Below, piece by piece: positions 35,717 through 44,900 of a stretch of DNA of 64,000 bases. The notes under the pieces are model-generated. The model did not search any database. It saw nothing but the letters and a program-made list of their open reading frames with translations, and was not told the DNA's origin. A program made the translations under genes and the position numbers. How positions within the stretch are numbered: the first letter of the stretch is position 1; each line of letters opens with the position of its first letter. Source of the DNA: Sphingomonas taxi (GTDB taxonomy: Bacteria; Pseudomonadota; Alphaproteobacteria; Sphingomonadales; Sphingomonadaceae); contig QFQI01000004.1 in NCBI GenBank assembly GCA_003243195.1, positions 1 through 64,000 on the forward strand, read 5' to 3'.

Positions 35717-36799
35717 ATGACCGACCCGAACGACGCGCCGCAGCGCCCGCCTGAGAACCCGCTGGGCCTCGCCGGTTTCGAATTCTGCGAATTCACCTCG
35801 CCCGACCCGGACACGCTGGCGCGCCAGTTCGAACAGATGGGCTTCGTCGCCTCGCACCGGCATCCCGCCAGGCAGGTGGTCCGCTACCGGCAGGGCCGCA
35901 TCAACCTGTTGCTGAACCGTGAGCCGACCGGGCAGGCCGCCGACTTCCGCGCCGCCCACGGCCCCTCCGCCAGCGGCATGGCGTTTCGCGTCGCCGATCC
36001 GAAGGCGGCCTATGATCATGCGCTGAGCGAGGGCGCGACCGCCGTCGATGCCGCCGCTGGAACGCTGGGCGCCGGCAGCTATCCGATCGAGGGGATCGGC
36101 GGCAGCTACCTTTATCTCGTCCCCGCCGGCGTCGACATTTACGCCGACTGGGAAGAGCTGCGGGGCTGGGAGCAGGCGGCGGCGCAGAACAATGTCGGCC
36201 TCGATATCCTCGACCACCTGACCCACAATGTGCGGCGCGGCGAGATGCGGACCTGGTCGAGCTTCTATGGCCGGCTGTTCGGGTTCGAGGAGCAGAAGTT
36301 CTTCGATATCAAGGGCAAGGCGACCGGCCTGTTCAGCCAGGCAATGATCGCCCCGGACATGGCGATCCGCATCCCCCTGAACGAGAGCAAGGACGAAACC
36401 TCGCAGATCGAGGAGTTCATCCGCGAGTATAATGGCGAGGGAATCCAGCACCTCGCGCTGACCACCGACGACATTTTCGAGACGGTCGAGAAGCTGCGCG
36501 CGCGCGGCGTGCGGTTGCAGGATACGATCGAGACCTATTACGAACTGGTCGACAAACGCGTACCCGGCCATGGCGAGGATCTGGAGCGGCTGAAGCGGAA
36601 CCGCATCCTGATCGACGGCAATGTCGGCGACGAAGGCATCCTGTTGCAGATCTTCACCGAGAACATGGTCGGCCCGATTTTCTTCGAGATCATCCAGCGC
36701 AAGGGCAATCAGGGCTTTGGCAACGGCAATTTCCAGGCGCTGTTCGAAAGTATCGAGCTGGATCAGATCCGGCGCGGCGTGGTCAAGGTCGACGCATAG
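35717..36799 (+). CDS. hppD: 4-hydroxyphenylpyruvate dioxygenase
   Basis: A 360-residue non-heme Fe(II) dioxygenase of the vicinal-oxygen-chelate fold that makes homogentisate from 4-hydroxyphenylpyruvate. Iron ligands are H167 (L-D-H-L-T-H), H245 (I-Q-H-L-A-L) and E324 (F-F-E-I-I-Q-R). It lies four bases after phhA and 54 bases before hmgA. The transaminase linking tyrosine to its substrate is not in the cluster and would be a housekeeping aromatic aminotransferase elsewhere. Confidence 0.96.
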   Translation: MTDPNDAPQRPPENPLGLAGFEFCEFTSPDPDTLARQFEQMGFVASHRHPARQVVRYRQGRINLLLNREPTGQAADFRAAHGPSASGMAFRVADPKAAYDHALSEGATAVDAAAGTLGAGSYPIEGIGGSYLYLVPAGVDIYADWEELRGWEQAAAQNNVGLDILDHLTHNVRRGEMRTWSSFYGRLFGFEEQKFFDIKGKATGLFSQAMIAPDMAIRIPLNESKDETSQIEEFIREYNGEGIQHLALTTDDIFETVEKLRARGVRLQDTIETYYELVDKRVPGHGEDLERLKRNRILIDGNVGDEGILLQIFTENMVGPIFFEIIQRKGNQGFGNGNFQALFESIELDQIRRGVVKVDA

Positions 36800-36853
36800 G
36801 ATGCGCGCCGGTGTGCGCCGGGCGCCGGGTTGAAGTAACGACAGGAGAGGAAC

Positions 36854-38146
36854 GTGACCGACACGCCGCGCTACGTCCCCGGCTTCGGCAATCATGTCGC
36901 GACCGAGGCGGTCGCGGGTGCGCTGCCGGTGGGACGCAACTCACCGCAGCACGTGCCGTTCGGTCTCTATGCCGAGCAATTGTCCGGCAGCGCCTTCACC
37001 GCGCCGCGTCACGAGAATCGCCGTAGCTGGCTTTACCGCCTGCGCCCGACCGCGCAGCATCCCGCCTTCACCCCTTACGCCGGCGCCCCGCTTCTGACGT
37101 CGGTGCCCGTGGACACCGCGCCTTCGCCCAACCGGCTGCGCTGGGATCCGCTCCCGTGGCCGGACGCACCGACCGACTGGGTGGACGGCCTGGTCACTTA
37201 TGGCGCGACCGGCAGCGTCGCCGCGCAGGCCGGCGTCGCCATCCACCTCTATGCCGCCACCGCCGACATGACGCGCGTGTTCTTCTCCGCCGATGGCGAG
37301 TTGCTGATCGTGCCGCAGGAGGGCGGGCTGGCGATCGACACCGAACTCGGCCGGCTCGACGTGGCGCCGTTGCAGATCGCGGTGATCCCGCGCGGGGTCC
37401 GGTTCCGCATCCGCCTGACCGATGCGCGGGCGCGGGGCTATGTCTGCGAGAATTACGGTGCGCCGTTCCGCCTGCCCGATCTCGGCCCCATCGGGGCAAA
37501 CGGTCTCGCCAATCCGCGCGATTTCGAAACGCCGGTCGCGTGGTTCGAGGATCGCGACGAGCCGTGCGAGATCGTCCAGAAATTTCAGGGCAACCTTTGG
37601 CGCACAACGCTCGACCATTCGCCGTTCGACGTGGTGGCATGGCATGGGAATCTCGCGCCGTATCGCTATGATCTGACACGATTCAACACCATCAACACGG
37701 TGTCGTTCGATCACCCTGATCCGTCGATCTTCACCGCGCTCACCGCGCCGGGCGATACCCCCGGCACCGCCAGTTGCGACTTCGTGATCTTCCCCCCGCG
37801 CTGGATGGTGGCGGAGGGCACGTTCCGGCCGCCATGGTTCCACCGCAACGTGATGAGCGAGTTCATGGGGCTGATCGTCGGCGCCTATGATGCCAAGGAA
37901 GGCGGCTTCGTGCCGGGCGGTGCATCGTTGCACAACCAGATGAACGGCCACGGACCCGATCAGGCGAGCTATGAGAAGGCGGTCGCGGCGGACCTGAAGC
38001 CGCATCGCATCGACGGCACGATGGCGTTCATGTTCGAGACGCGCCATGTCGTGCGCACCACGGACTGGGCGAACGGGACGCCGACGATGCAGTTCGACTA
38101 TGACGACGTCTGGCGCGGCTTTCGCAAGGCGGTACTGCCGCGATAG
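36854..38146 (+). CDS. hmgA: homogentisate 1,2-dioxygenase
   Basis: A 430-residue cupin-type Fe(II) dioxygenase that opens the ring of homogentisate to maleylacetoacetate. The N-terminus Y-V-P-G-F-G-N-H and the metal-site region P-P-W-F-H-R-N-V-M-S-E-F-M-G-L are diagnostic. The start is GTG with AGGAGAGG before it. It is the last gene of the phhA-hppD-hmgA set. Maleylacetoacetate isomerase and fumarylacetoacetase are absent downstream, so the pathway is finished by genes elsewhere. Confidence 0.96.
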   Translation: MTDTPRYVPGFGNHVATEAVAGALPVGRNSPQHVPFGLYAEQLSGSAFTAPRHENRRSWLYRLRPTAQHPAFTPYAGAPLLTSVPVDTAPSPNRLRWDPLPWPDAPTDWVDGLVTYGATGSVAAQAGVAIHLYAATADMTRVFFSADGELLIVPQEGGLAIDTELGRLDVAPLQIAVIPRGVRFRIRLTDARARGYVCENYGAPFRLPDLGPIGANGLANPRDFETPVAWFEDRDEPCEIVQKFQGNLWRTTLDHSPFDVVAWHGNLAPYRYDLTRFNTINTVSFDHPDPSIFTALTAPGDTPGTASCDFVIFPPRWMVAEGTFRPPWFHRNVMSEFMGLIVGAYDAKEGGFVPGGASLHNQMNGHGPDQASYEKAVAADLKPHRIDGTMAFMFETRHVVRTTDWANGTPTMQFDYDDVWRGFRKAVLPR

Positions 38147-38191
38147 GGCGCGGCACTGGAAAATGCGCGCGACCCTGCTAGCGTGCCGGCC

Positions 38192-38566
38192 ATGCAGTTC
38201 CTGAAGATCCTGTTCTGGTGCCTGTTGGCATTCGTCGCCGCGGTGTTCACCTTCGGCAATTGGACCACCATCTCGATCCAGTTGTTCGGCGGGCTGGTGG
38301 CGGAGGTGAACCTGCCGCTGCTGCTGCTGACCACCTTCCTGCTCGGCTTCCTGCCGACGCTGATCTACCAGCGCTGGATGCGCTTCCGGTTGCGACAGCG
38401 GCTGACCGCCGCCGAGCGCGCGATGGAAAGCGCGCTCGCCGCCGCGCGCGGGCCGGAACCGGCGCCGCCGGTCGAACCGCGCCCCGCCCCCACCCCCGCC
38501 GCGCCAACCCCCGCCATCCCGACTCCCGCCGCTGCTACCCCGATCGCCACGCCGGGAGCCGAATGA
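38192..38566 (+). CDS. LapA-like (DUF1049) membrane protein
   Basis: A 124-residue inner-membrane protein with two transmembrane helices (about 4-22 and 42-62), like LapA (YciS), which in E. coli works with LapB in lipopolysaccharide assembly control. After residue 75 there is a Pro/Ala/Thr-rich tail of repeats (P-T-P-A-A type), probably disordered. The start at 38192 is favoured over a GTG three codons earlier. pyrF starts on its stop codon (TGATG). Alphaproteobacteria often place lapA-like genes before pyrF-trpF. Confidence 0.85.
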   Translation: MQFLKILFWCLLAFVAAVFTFGNWTTISIQLFGGLVAEVNLPLLLLTTFLLGFLPTLIYQRWMRFRLRQRLTAAERAMESALAAARGPEPAPPVEPRPAPTPAAPTPAIPTPAAATPIATPGAE

Positions 38567-39240
38567 TGAGCAATCGCATCTTCGTCGCGCTGGACACCCC
38601 GGATCTGGAACGCGCCCGTCTGCTGGCGCAGAAGGTCCGGCACCATGTCGGCGGCATCAAGCTGGGGCTGGAATTCTTCTGCGCGCATGGCCCCGCCGGC
38701 ATACGCGCGATGGAGGAGATCGGCGTCCCGGTGTTCCTCGATTTGAAGCTGCACGACATCCCCAATACCGTCGCCAAGGCGGTGCAGTCGCTCGCCCCGC
38801 TCGCGCCGGCGGTGCTGACGGTGCACGCCGGCGGCGGGCGGGCGATGCTGGAGGATGCCAAGGCCGCCGCGCATCCCTCCACCAAAGTCGTTGCCGTGAC
38901 GATGCTCACCAGCCTTGACGACAGCGACCTCGCCGCGACCGGCGTGTCGGGAAGCGCGCACGACCATGTGCTGCGCCTCGCCGGGCTGGCGCGCGACGCG
39001 GGGCTGGACGGCATCGTCTGCTCGGGTGCGGAGGTGAAGGCCGCACATGCGGCGTGGCCGAAGGGCTATTTCGTCGTGCCGGGCGTCCGCCCCGCCAACG
39101 GCGAGATCGGCGACCAGAAGCGGGTCGTCACGCCACGGCAAGCGGTCGAGGACGGCGCGTCGATGCTGGTGATCGGCCGCCCGATCACGCAGGCCGACGA
39201 TCCCGACGCCGCCGCCCGCGCGATCGCGGCGACGCTGTAG
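38566..39240 (+). CDS. pyrF: orotidine 5'-phosphate decarboxylase
   Basis: A 224-residue TIM-barrel enzyme that makes UMP, the last step of de novo pyrimidine synthesis. The active site is D-L-K-L-H-D-I-P-N-T, and G-V-R-P forms the phosphate loop. Two adjacent ATGs (38563 and 38566) start the frame. The second has GGAG seven bases upstream, the first only four; the first would give an ATGA overlap with lapA. It is followed at 96 bases by trpF. Confidence 0.95.
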   Translation: MSNRIFVALDTPDLERARLLAQKVRHHVGGIKLGLEFFCAHGPAGIRAMEEIGVPVFLDLKLHDIPNTVAKAVQSLAPLAPAVLTVHAGGGRAMLEDAKAAAHPSTKVVAVTMLTSLDDSDLAATGVSGSAHDHVLRLAGLARDAGLDGIVCSGAEVKAAHAAWPKGYFVVPGVRPANGEIGDQKRVVTPRQAVEDGASMLVIGRPITQADDPDAAARAIAATL

Positions 39241-39336
39241 CGCTTTCCTCGTCATCCCTGAAACGGCGGTGACGGCGTTCCCGGCGCGGTGCGGGTGCCC
39301 TTGCCAGCGCCGTCGATCGATACGACATGCGCGGCC

Positions 39337-39975
39337 ATGCCCGTCACCGCCAAGATCTGCGGCCTGTCGACCGCCGCGACGCTCGATGCCGCCATCGCCG
39401 GAGGGGCAAGCCATGTCGGCTTCGTGGCGTTTCCGCCTTCGCCGCGCCACCTCGAGCGGGATCGCCTCGCCGAGCTTGCCGCGCGGGTGCCGGGGCACGT
39501 CGCCCGGGTCGGCGTCTTCGTCGATCCGGCCGACGATCTCGTCGCCGCTTACGTGCAGGCAGGGCGGCTGGACGCGATCCAGCTCCACAAGACCGCGCCG
39601 GGCCGGGTCGCGCACCTGCGCCGCATGGCCGGCGTGCCCGCTTGGGCTGCGGTGGCCGTGAAGACGCGCGCCGACCTCGACGTCGCCTCATCCTACGTGG
39701 GGGCCGCCAATCGCCTGCTCTACGATGCCAAGACGCCCGAAGGTTCGACGTTGCCGGGCGGCATGGGCGTGCGTTTCGACTGGCGGCTGTTGCAGGGATA
39801 TCGCCATCCGCTGCCGTGGGCGCTGTCGGGCGGGCTGGATGCCGCGAACGTGACCGAGGCGATCGCGGCGACCGGCGCGACGCTGGTCGACGTATCGTCC
39901 GGCGTGGAGCGCGCGCCCGGCGTCAAGGACATGGACAAGATCGCCGCCTTCCTGCAACGGGTATCCGCATCATGA
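39337..39975 (+). CDS. trpF: phosphoribosylanthranilate isomerase
   Basis: A 212-residue TIM-barrel Amadori isomerase of tryptophan synthesis. The catalytic Cys is in K-I-C-G-L near the N-terminus and the Asp in V-F-V-D-P. The frame is open 16 residues upstream, but the start M-P-V-T-A-K-I-C-G at 39337 gives the family N-terminus. It overlaps trpB by four bases (ATGA). trpC and trpD are not in this window, as usual for the split alphaproteobacterial trp genes. Confidence 0.94.
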   Translation: MPVTAKICGLSTAATLDAAIAGGASHVGFVAFPPSPRHLERDRLAELAARVPGHVARVGVFVDPADDLVAAYVQAGRLDAIQLHKTAPGRVAHLRRMAGVPAWAAVAVKTRADLDVASSYVGAANRLLYDAKTPEGSTLPGGMGVRFDWRLLQGYRHPLPWALSGGLDAANVTEAIAATGATLVDVSSGVERAPGVKDMDKIAAFLQRVSAS

Positions 39976-41201
39976 ACGCTCCCAATTCCTTCCGGGCGTG
40001 GCCCGACGAGCGCGGTCATTTCGGCCCCTATGGCGGCCGCTACGTCGCCGAGACGCTGATGCCGCTGATCCTCGATCTCGAGCGCGAATATCGCGCCGCC
40101 AAGGAGGATCCGGCGTTCGCCGCGCAGTTCGACGACCTGCTGGAACATTATGTCGGCCGTCCCTCGCCGCTCTACTTCGCCGAGCGGCTGACCGACACGC
40201 TGCGCGAGAGCGCCGGCGACGGCATGGGCGCGCAGGTGTGGTTCAAGCGCGACGAGCTGAACCATACCGGCGCGCACAAGATCAACAATTGCATCGGCCA
40301 GATCCTGCTGGCGATCCGCATGGGCAAGACGCGGATCATCGCGGAAACCGGTGCCGGCCAGCACGGCGTCGCGACCGCCACGGTCTGTGCGCGCTTCGGC
40401 CTGCCGTGCGTGATCTACATGGGCGCCAAGGACGTGGAGCGGCAGCAGCCCAACGTGTTCCGCATGAAGCTGCTCGGGGCGGAAGTGCGGGCGGTGGAGA
40501 GCGGTGCGCGCACGCTGAAGGATGCGATGAACGAGGCGCTGCGCGACTGGGTCGCCAACGTCCACGACACCTTCTACATCATCGGCACCGCGGCCGGACC
40601 TCACCCCTATCCCGAACTGGTGCGCGACTTTCAGAGCGTGATCGGCCGCGAGGCGCGCGCGCAACTGATGGCGCGCACCAGACGGCTGCCCGATCTGCTG
40701 GTCGCCGCGATCGGCGGCGGATCGAACGCGATCGGGCTGTTCCACCCGTTCCTCGATGATCGCGACGTCAGGATGCTGGGCGTCGAGGCGGCCGGCGAGG
40801 GTCTGGAGAAGAAGCACGCCGCCAGCCTCGCCGGCGGCTTCCCGGGCGTCCTTCACGGCAACAAGACCTATCTGTTGCAGGACGAGGACGGCCAGATCGC
40901 CGAGGCGCATTCGATCTCCGCCGGGCTGGACTATCCCGGGATCGGTCCCGAACATGCGTGGCTGAAGGACAGCGGACGCGTCGATTATACCGCCGTCACC
41001 GATCGCGAGGCGCTGGACGCGTTCCAGTTGCTGTGCCGGACCGAGGGGATCATCCCGGCGCTGGAACCTGCGCACGCGATCGCGGCCGTCGCGCGCAAGG
41101 CCAAGGAAATGCAGCAGGATCGCATCATCCTCGCCAACCTGTGCGGCCGTGGCGACAAGGATATCTTCACCGTCGCCGATGCGTTGGGAGTACGGATTTG
41201 A
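39972..41201 (+). CDS. trpB: tryptophan synthase beta chain
   Basis: A 409-residue PLP enzyme that condenses indole with serine. The PLP Lys is K103 in H-T-G-A-H-K-I-N-N, and the phosphate-binding G-G-G-S-N-A lies near residue 248. It shows the standard beta-1 (TrpB1) motifs that pair with TrpA. It overlaps trpF and trpA by four bases each, so the chain trpF-trpB-trpA-accD is translated by coupling. Confidence 0.97.
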   Translation: MNAPNSFRAWPDERGHFGPYGGRYVAETLMPLILDLEREYRAAKEDPAFAAQFDDLLEHYVGRPSPLYFAERLTDTLRESAGDGMGAQVWFKRDELNHTGAHKINNCIGQILLAIRMGKTRIIAETGAGQHGVATATVCARFGLPCVIYMGAKDVERQQPNVFRMKLLGAEVRAVESGARTLKDAMNEALRDWVANVHDTFYIIGTAAGPHPYPELVRDFQSVIGREARAQLMARTRRLPDLLVAAIGGGSNAIGLFHPFLDDRDVRMLGVEAAGEGLEKKHAASLAGGFPGVLHGNKTYLLQDEDGQIAEAHSISAGLDYPGIGPEHAWLKDSGRVDYTAVTDREALDAFQLLCRTEGIIPALEPAHAIAAVARKAKEMQQDRIILANLCGRGDKDIFTVADALGVRI

Positions 41202-41998
41202 CGCGCCTTTCCGCCGCCTTCCCGGCCGACCGCGCGGCGCTGGTCTGCTTCGTCACCGCTGGCGATCCGTCGGTGGCGGCCACGCCCGCCATCCTCGACG
41301 CGCTGGTCGCGGGCGGCGCCGATGTGATCGAACTCGGCATGCCGTTCACCGATCCGATGGCGGATGGTCCGGCGATCCAGGCCGCCAACATCCGTGCGCT
41401 CGGCGCCGGCGTCAGGACCGCCGACATCCTGCGGATCGCGAAGGATTTCCGGGATCGCCATCCTCATGTTCCGCTGGTGCTGATGGGCTATGCCAACCCG
41501 ATGCTGCGTCGCGGTCCGGAGTGGTTCGCCGACGCCGCGCGTGATGCGGGCGTGGACGGCGTGATCTGCGTCGACGTCCCGCCGGAGGAGGATGATGCGC
41601 TCGGGCCGGCGTTGCGCGCGACGGAGGTCGATCTGATCCGTCTGGCGACGCCGACCACCAACGCCGCGCGGCTGGCGGACGTGCTGGGTGGCGCGGGCGG
41701 CTTCGTCTATTATGTGTCGGTGGCCGGGATCACCGGCAAGCAGCAGGCGCTGCAATCCTCGATCGAGGATGCGGTGGCGCGGCTCAAGGGCGCGACCGAC
41801 CTGCCGGTGGTGGTCGGTTTCGGTGTGCGCACGCCCGATCAGGCGCGCAGCATCGGGCGCGTGGCGGACGGCGTGGTGGTCGGCTCGGCGATCGTGGAAA
41901 TCGTCGCCGAGCATGGCGTCGCCGCTGCCGCGCCGGTCACCGCCTATGTTCAATCGCTGTCGGCCGCGCTGGCCGACGCTCGAAAGGTTCCGGCATGA
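41198..41998 (+). CDS. trpA: tryptophan synthase alpha chain
   Basis: A 266-residue TIM-barrel subunit that cleaves indole-3-glycerol phosphate to indole. The catalytic pair E45 and D56 matches E. coli Glu49 and Asp60, and the G-Y-A-N-P-M segment is present. The start is a TTG that forms a TTGA overlap with the trpB stop and has GGGAG seven bases before it; the nearest in-frame ATG would remove the catalytic Glu. The next gene accD overlaps by ATGA. Confidence 0.95.
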   Translation: MTRLSAAFPADRAALVCFVTAGDPSVAATPAILDALVAGGADVIELGMPFTDPMADGPAIQAANIRALGAGVRTADILRIAKDFRDRHPHVPLVLMGYANPMLRRGPEWFADAARDAGVDGVICVDVPPEEDDALGPALRATEVDLIRLATPTTNAARLADVLGGAGGFVYYVSVAGITGKQQALQSSIEDAVARLKGATDLPVVVGFGVRTPDQARSIGRVADGVVVGSAIVEIVAEHGVAAAAPVTAYVQSLSAALADARKVPA

Positions 41999-42861
41999 GC
42001 TGGCTCAGCAACGTCCGCAACGCGCTGTCCGGGATCGTCCCCGGCACCGCCAAACCGCAGACGCCCGATCACCTGTGGCACAAGTGCAAGGGATGCGGCA
42101 CGATGGTGTTCGCCAGGGAGCTGGAGGAGAACCTCCACGTCTGTCCCAATTGCGACCATCACGAGCGGATCGGCCCGGCGCAGCGCTTCGCGCATCTGCT
42201 GGACGAAGGCAGCATCGACGTGCTGCCAGCGCCGCGCGCCGCCGAGGATCCGCTGAAGTTTCGCGATTCCAAGCGCTATGCGGACCGGCTGAAGGCGGCA
42301 CGCGCCGGCACCGGCGAGCAGGACGCGTTTGTCAACGCACGCGGCGCGATCATGGGGCATCGCGTCGTGGTCGGCGTGCAGGACTTCGCCTTCATGGGCG
42401 GATCGATGGGCCAGGCGGTGGGCGAGGCGTTCATCCAGGGTGTCGAAACCGCGGTGCGCGACCATGCGCCGTTCATCGTCTTCACCGCATCGGGCGGTGC
42501 GCGGATGCAGGAAGGCATCCTCAGCCTGATGCAGATGCCGCGCAGCACGGTGGCGATCCAGATGCTGCACGATGCCGGCCTGCCCTATATCGTCGTGCTG
42601 ACCGATCCGACCTCCGGGGGGGTGATGGCGGCCTATGCGATGCTGGGTGACGTGCAGATCGCCGAGCCCAAGGCGACGCTGGCGTTCACCGGGCGCCGCG
42701 TGATCGAGAACACGATCCGCGAGAAGCTGCCGGAGGATTTCCAGACCAGTGAATATTATCTGGAGCACGGCATGATCGACATGGTGGTCCACCGCCGGGC
42801 CTTGCGCGAGCGGCTGGCGACGGTGATCGGCTACCTGTGCGGCGATCGGAAGGCCGCCTGA
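41995..42861 (+). CDS. accD: acetyl-CoA carboxylase carboxyltransferase subunit beta
   Basis: A 288-residue subunit of the carboxyltransferase that transfers CO2 from biotin to acetyl-CoA, giving malonyl-CoA for fatty acid synthesis. A Cys4 zinc ribbon at C31, C34, C50 and C53 is followed by the crotonase-fold carboxyltransferase domain (F-T-A-S-G-G-A-R-M-Q-E-G). It is coupled to trpA by a four-base overlap and followed by folC. Linking trpA, accD and folC is a conserved feature of proteobacteria. Confidence 0.97.
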   Translation: MSWLSNVRNALSGIVPGTAKPQTPDHLWHKCKGCGTMVFARELEENLHVCPNCDHHERIGPAQRFAHLLDEGSIDVLPAPRAAEDPLKFRDSKRYADRLKAARAGTGEQDAFVNARGAIMGHRVVVGVQDFAFMGGSMGQAVGEAFIQGVETAVRDHAPFIVFTASGGARMQEGILSLMQMPRSTVAIQMLHDAGLPYIVVLTDPTSGGVMAAYAMLGDVQIAEPKATLAFTGRRVIENTIREKLPEDFQTSEYYLEHGMIDMVVHRRALRERLATVIGYLCGDRKAA

Positions 42862-42884
42862 CCCCTTCCGCCTGAGCCCCGGCG

Positions 42885-44219
42885 ATGGCCGATCATGCCG
42901 TCTCACGCGACGCCGCCGTTCAGGCGCAACTCGACCGGCTGTGGGCGCTGTCGCCCGGTGCCGACGTGCTGGGGCTGGAGCGGATCACGCGACTGCTCGC
43001 GCGGCTTGGCGATCCGCACCATGCGTTGCCGCCGGTGTTCCATGTCGCGGGCACCAACGGCAAGGGATCGACGTGCGCCTATCTGCGCGCCGCGCTGGAG
43101 GCGGCGGGATACCGCGTCCACGCCTATACCAGCCCGCATCTGGTGCGCTTCAACGAGCGAATACGGCTCGCCGGGAAACTGATCGACGACGACGCGCTCG
43201 CGCCGCTGCTGGCCGAGGTGCTGGATGTGGCCGGTGACATCGGCGCGAGCTTCTTCGAGATCACCACCGCCGCCGCCTTCCTCGCCTTCGCGCGCACTCC
43301 GGCGGATGCCTGCGTCGTGGAAGTCGGGCTGGGCGGACGGCTCGACGCCACGAACGTGCTTGCGGCGCCGGTCGCCTGCGGGATCGCCGCGCTCGGCATC
43401 GACCACCAGGCGTTCCTGGGCGACACGCTGGCACAGATCGCCGCGGAGAAGGCCGGCATCGCCAAGCCCGGCGTGCCGCTGGTGACCATGCGCTATCCCG
43501 CGCCGGTCGCCGCGGTGGTGGCAGAGGCGGCGAGGAAGGCCGATGCGCGGTTGCTGCCGGCGGGCGTGGCATGGCGGCACGATGTCGATCCGCGCGCCGC
43601 GCGCCTGACCTACACCGACCCGAACGGGCAGGTCGACCTGCCGCTGCCGGCGCTGCCGGGCATCCATCAGGCGGACAATCTCGCGCTCGCCACTGCCATG
43701 TTGCGCCACCAGCAAGCGCTGCCGGTGCCCGACACGGCGCTGGACGAAGCGTCGCGGTCGGCGCGCTGGCCGGCGCGTCTGCAACGACTGTCGCCCGGGC
43801 CGCTCACCGGGCCGCTGAGCGCGACGCCGGTATGGCTGGACGGCGGGCACAATGCCTCCGCCGGAGAGGCGATCGGCGCGGCGCTGGCGCGGATCATCCC
43901 CCCGGGCCAGGACCGGTCGCTGATCGTGGTCATGGGCATGCTCGCCAACAAGGATCCCGCCGGGCTGCTGGCGCCCTTCGCCGCGCATGTCCGCGCGCTG
44001 ATCGCGCTTCCCGTGCCCGGCCATCCGCACCACACGCCCGAGGATCTGGCGGAGATTGCGGCGCGGCTGGGCATCCCGCGCGTGCACGCGGCGGGGTCGA
44101 TCAGCGACGCCTTCGTGCTGCTGCGAGGCATCGTCCAGCCGGCCGACACGGTGCTGGTCGCGGGGTCACTCTATCTCGCCGGTGAAGTGCTGAGCGCGAA
44201 CGACGAACTGCCGCGATAG
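42885..44219 (+). CDS. folC: bifunctional dihydrofolate/folylpolyglutamate synthase
   Basis: A 444-residue ligase of the Mur family that adds glutamate to dihydropteroate and tetrahydrofolate, retaining folates in the cell. The P-loop is G-T-N-G-K-G-S-T (about residues 56-63), G-L-G-G-R-L-D-A-T-N marks the folate ligase group, and the C-terminal ligand domain with W-L-D-G-G-H-N is intact. It starts 24 bases after accD, at ATG 42885. Confidence 0.96.
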   Translation: MADHAVSRDAAVQAQLDRLWALSPGADVLGLERITRLLARLGDPHHALPPVFHVAGTNGKGSTCAYLRAALEAAGYRVHAYTSPHLVRFNERIRLAGKLIDDDALAPLLAEVLDVAGDIGASFFEITTAAAFLAFARTPADACVVEVGLGGRLDATNVLAAPVACGIAALGIDHQAFLGDTLAQIAAEKAGIAKPGVPLVTMRYPAPVAAVVAEAARKADARLLPAGVAWRHDVDPRAARLTYTDPNGQVDLPLPALPGIHQADNLALATAMLRHQQALPVPDTALDEASRSARWPARLQRLSPGPLTGPLSATPVWLDGGHNASAGEAIGAALARIIPPGQDRSLIVVMGMLANKDPAGLLAPFAAHVRALIALPVPGHPHHTPEDLAEIAARLGIPRVHAAGSISDAFVLLRGIVQPADTVLVAGSLYLAGEVLSANDELPR

Positions 44220-44288
44220 CCATAGATGTGCGATTGACTTGCAATAGCGGCTGAACCACTCTGCGGAGGTTACAGGAGTCGCTTGTTC

Positions 44289-44723
44289 ATGACCCAGCTT
44301 CCCGCCGCCGCGACGATCACCGCGCTTCCCTACGCGCTGCCCGAATGCGCCAACGCCCGCGTCATCCTGTTCGCAATGCGGCGGATGGGCGCACGTGGCC
44401 TGGCCGACGCGCGTGCGGCGCATGCGCTGTTCACGACGTTCGGCGAAGCGTTCCGCCGTCCTCTCACCCTGCTGCGCGCGCTGATGGCGGACATGGCGAC
44501 CAACGCCGCCGCGCCGATCGCGATCGCGCCGTGCTGCTGCGCGCGCATGACATCGTCGGAGCGCGTGCTGCTCGCCATCATCGGCCGCGTCGAAACCCGC
44601 GTGGAAAGCGCGCGCCTGCTGATGCAGGATCTGCTCGGCCAGCGTCACGTCGACGGCGTGCTTGCGAGCGCCGCGGCGGTGGCGATGGCGTTCGCAGATG
44701 AAGGGCGTCCGGTCGCGGTCTAA
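44289..44723 (+). CDS. DUF6628 family protein
   Basis: A 144-residue helical protein that resembles the DUF6628 family restricted to sphingomonads. Notable are the R-R-M-G-A-R-G-L-A-D-A-R-A-A-H segment near residue 40, and a C-C-C-A-R-M-T-S-S-E-R cluster near residue 80. No signal peptide or strong membrane helix is clear. The start is ATG 44289 with AGGAG ten bases before it. A TTG two codons earlier is the alternative. The function is unknown. Confidence 0.75.
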   Translation: MTQLPAAATITALPYALPECANARVILFAMRRMGARGLADARAAHALFTTFGEAFRRPLTLLRALMADMATNAAAPIAIAPCCCARMTSSERVLLAIIGRVETRVESARLLMQDLLGQRHVDGVLASAAAVAMAFADEGRPVAV

Positions 44724-44900
44724 AGTGTTTCCCGATCAGGTTGGATCATCGGCACGGAGGTGATTTCGCTACAAGGCGAGGCGGGAGTGATGCCGGAGCA
44801 TCGTCACCGACAAGCAACGCTGCCGCGTGCCGAAAGTGCCCCGCCGCGTAGCCGTCCCCCGCAGGGCGATGATGGTGGTTCAATGTGATCGGAGAACGCT
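44724..44900. other. 177-base intergenic stretch, possible dispersed repeat
   Basis: No open frame fits. The sequence from about 44724 to 44840 begins with a short imperfect dyad (CCGAT...ATCGG, 44732-44752) and has the texture of a mosaic intergenic element rather than of gene remnants. It separates the convergent DUF6628 and AmpG-like genes. No second copy is seen in this window. Confidence 0.3.
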
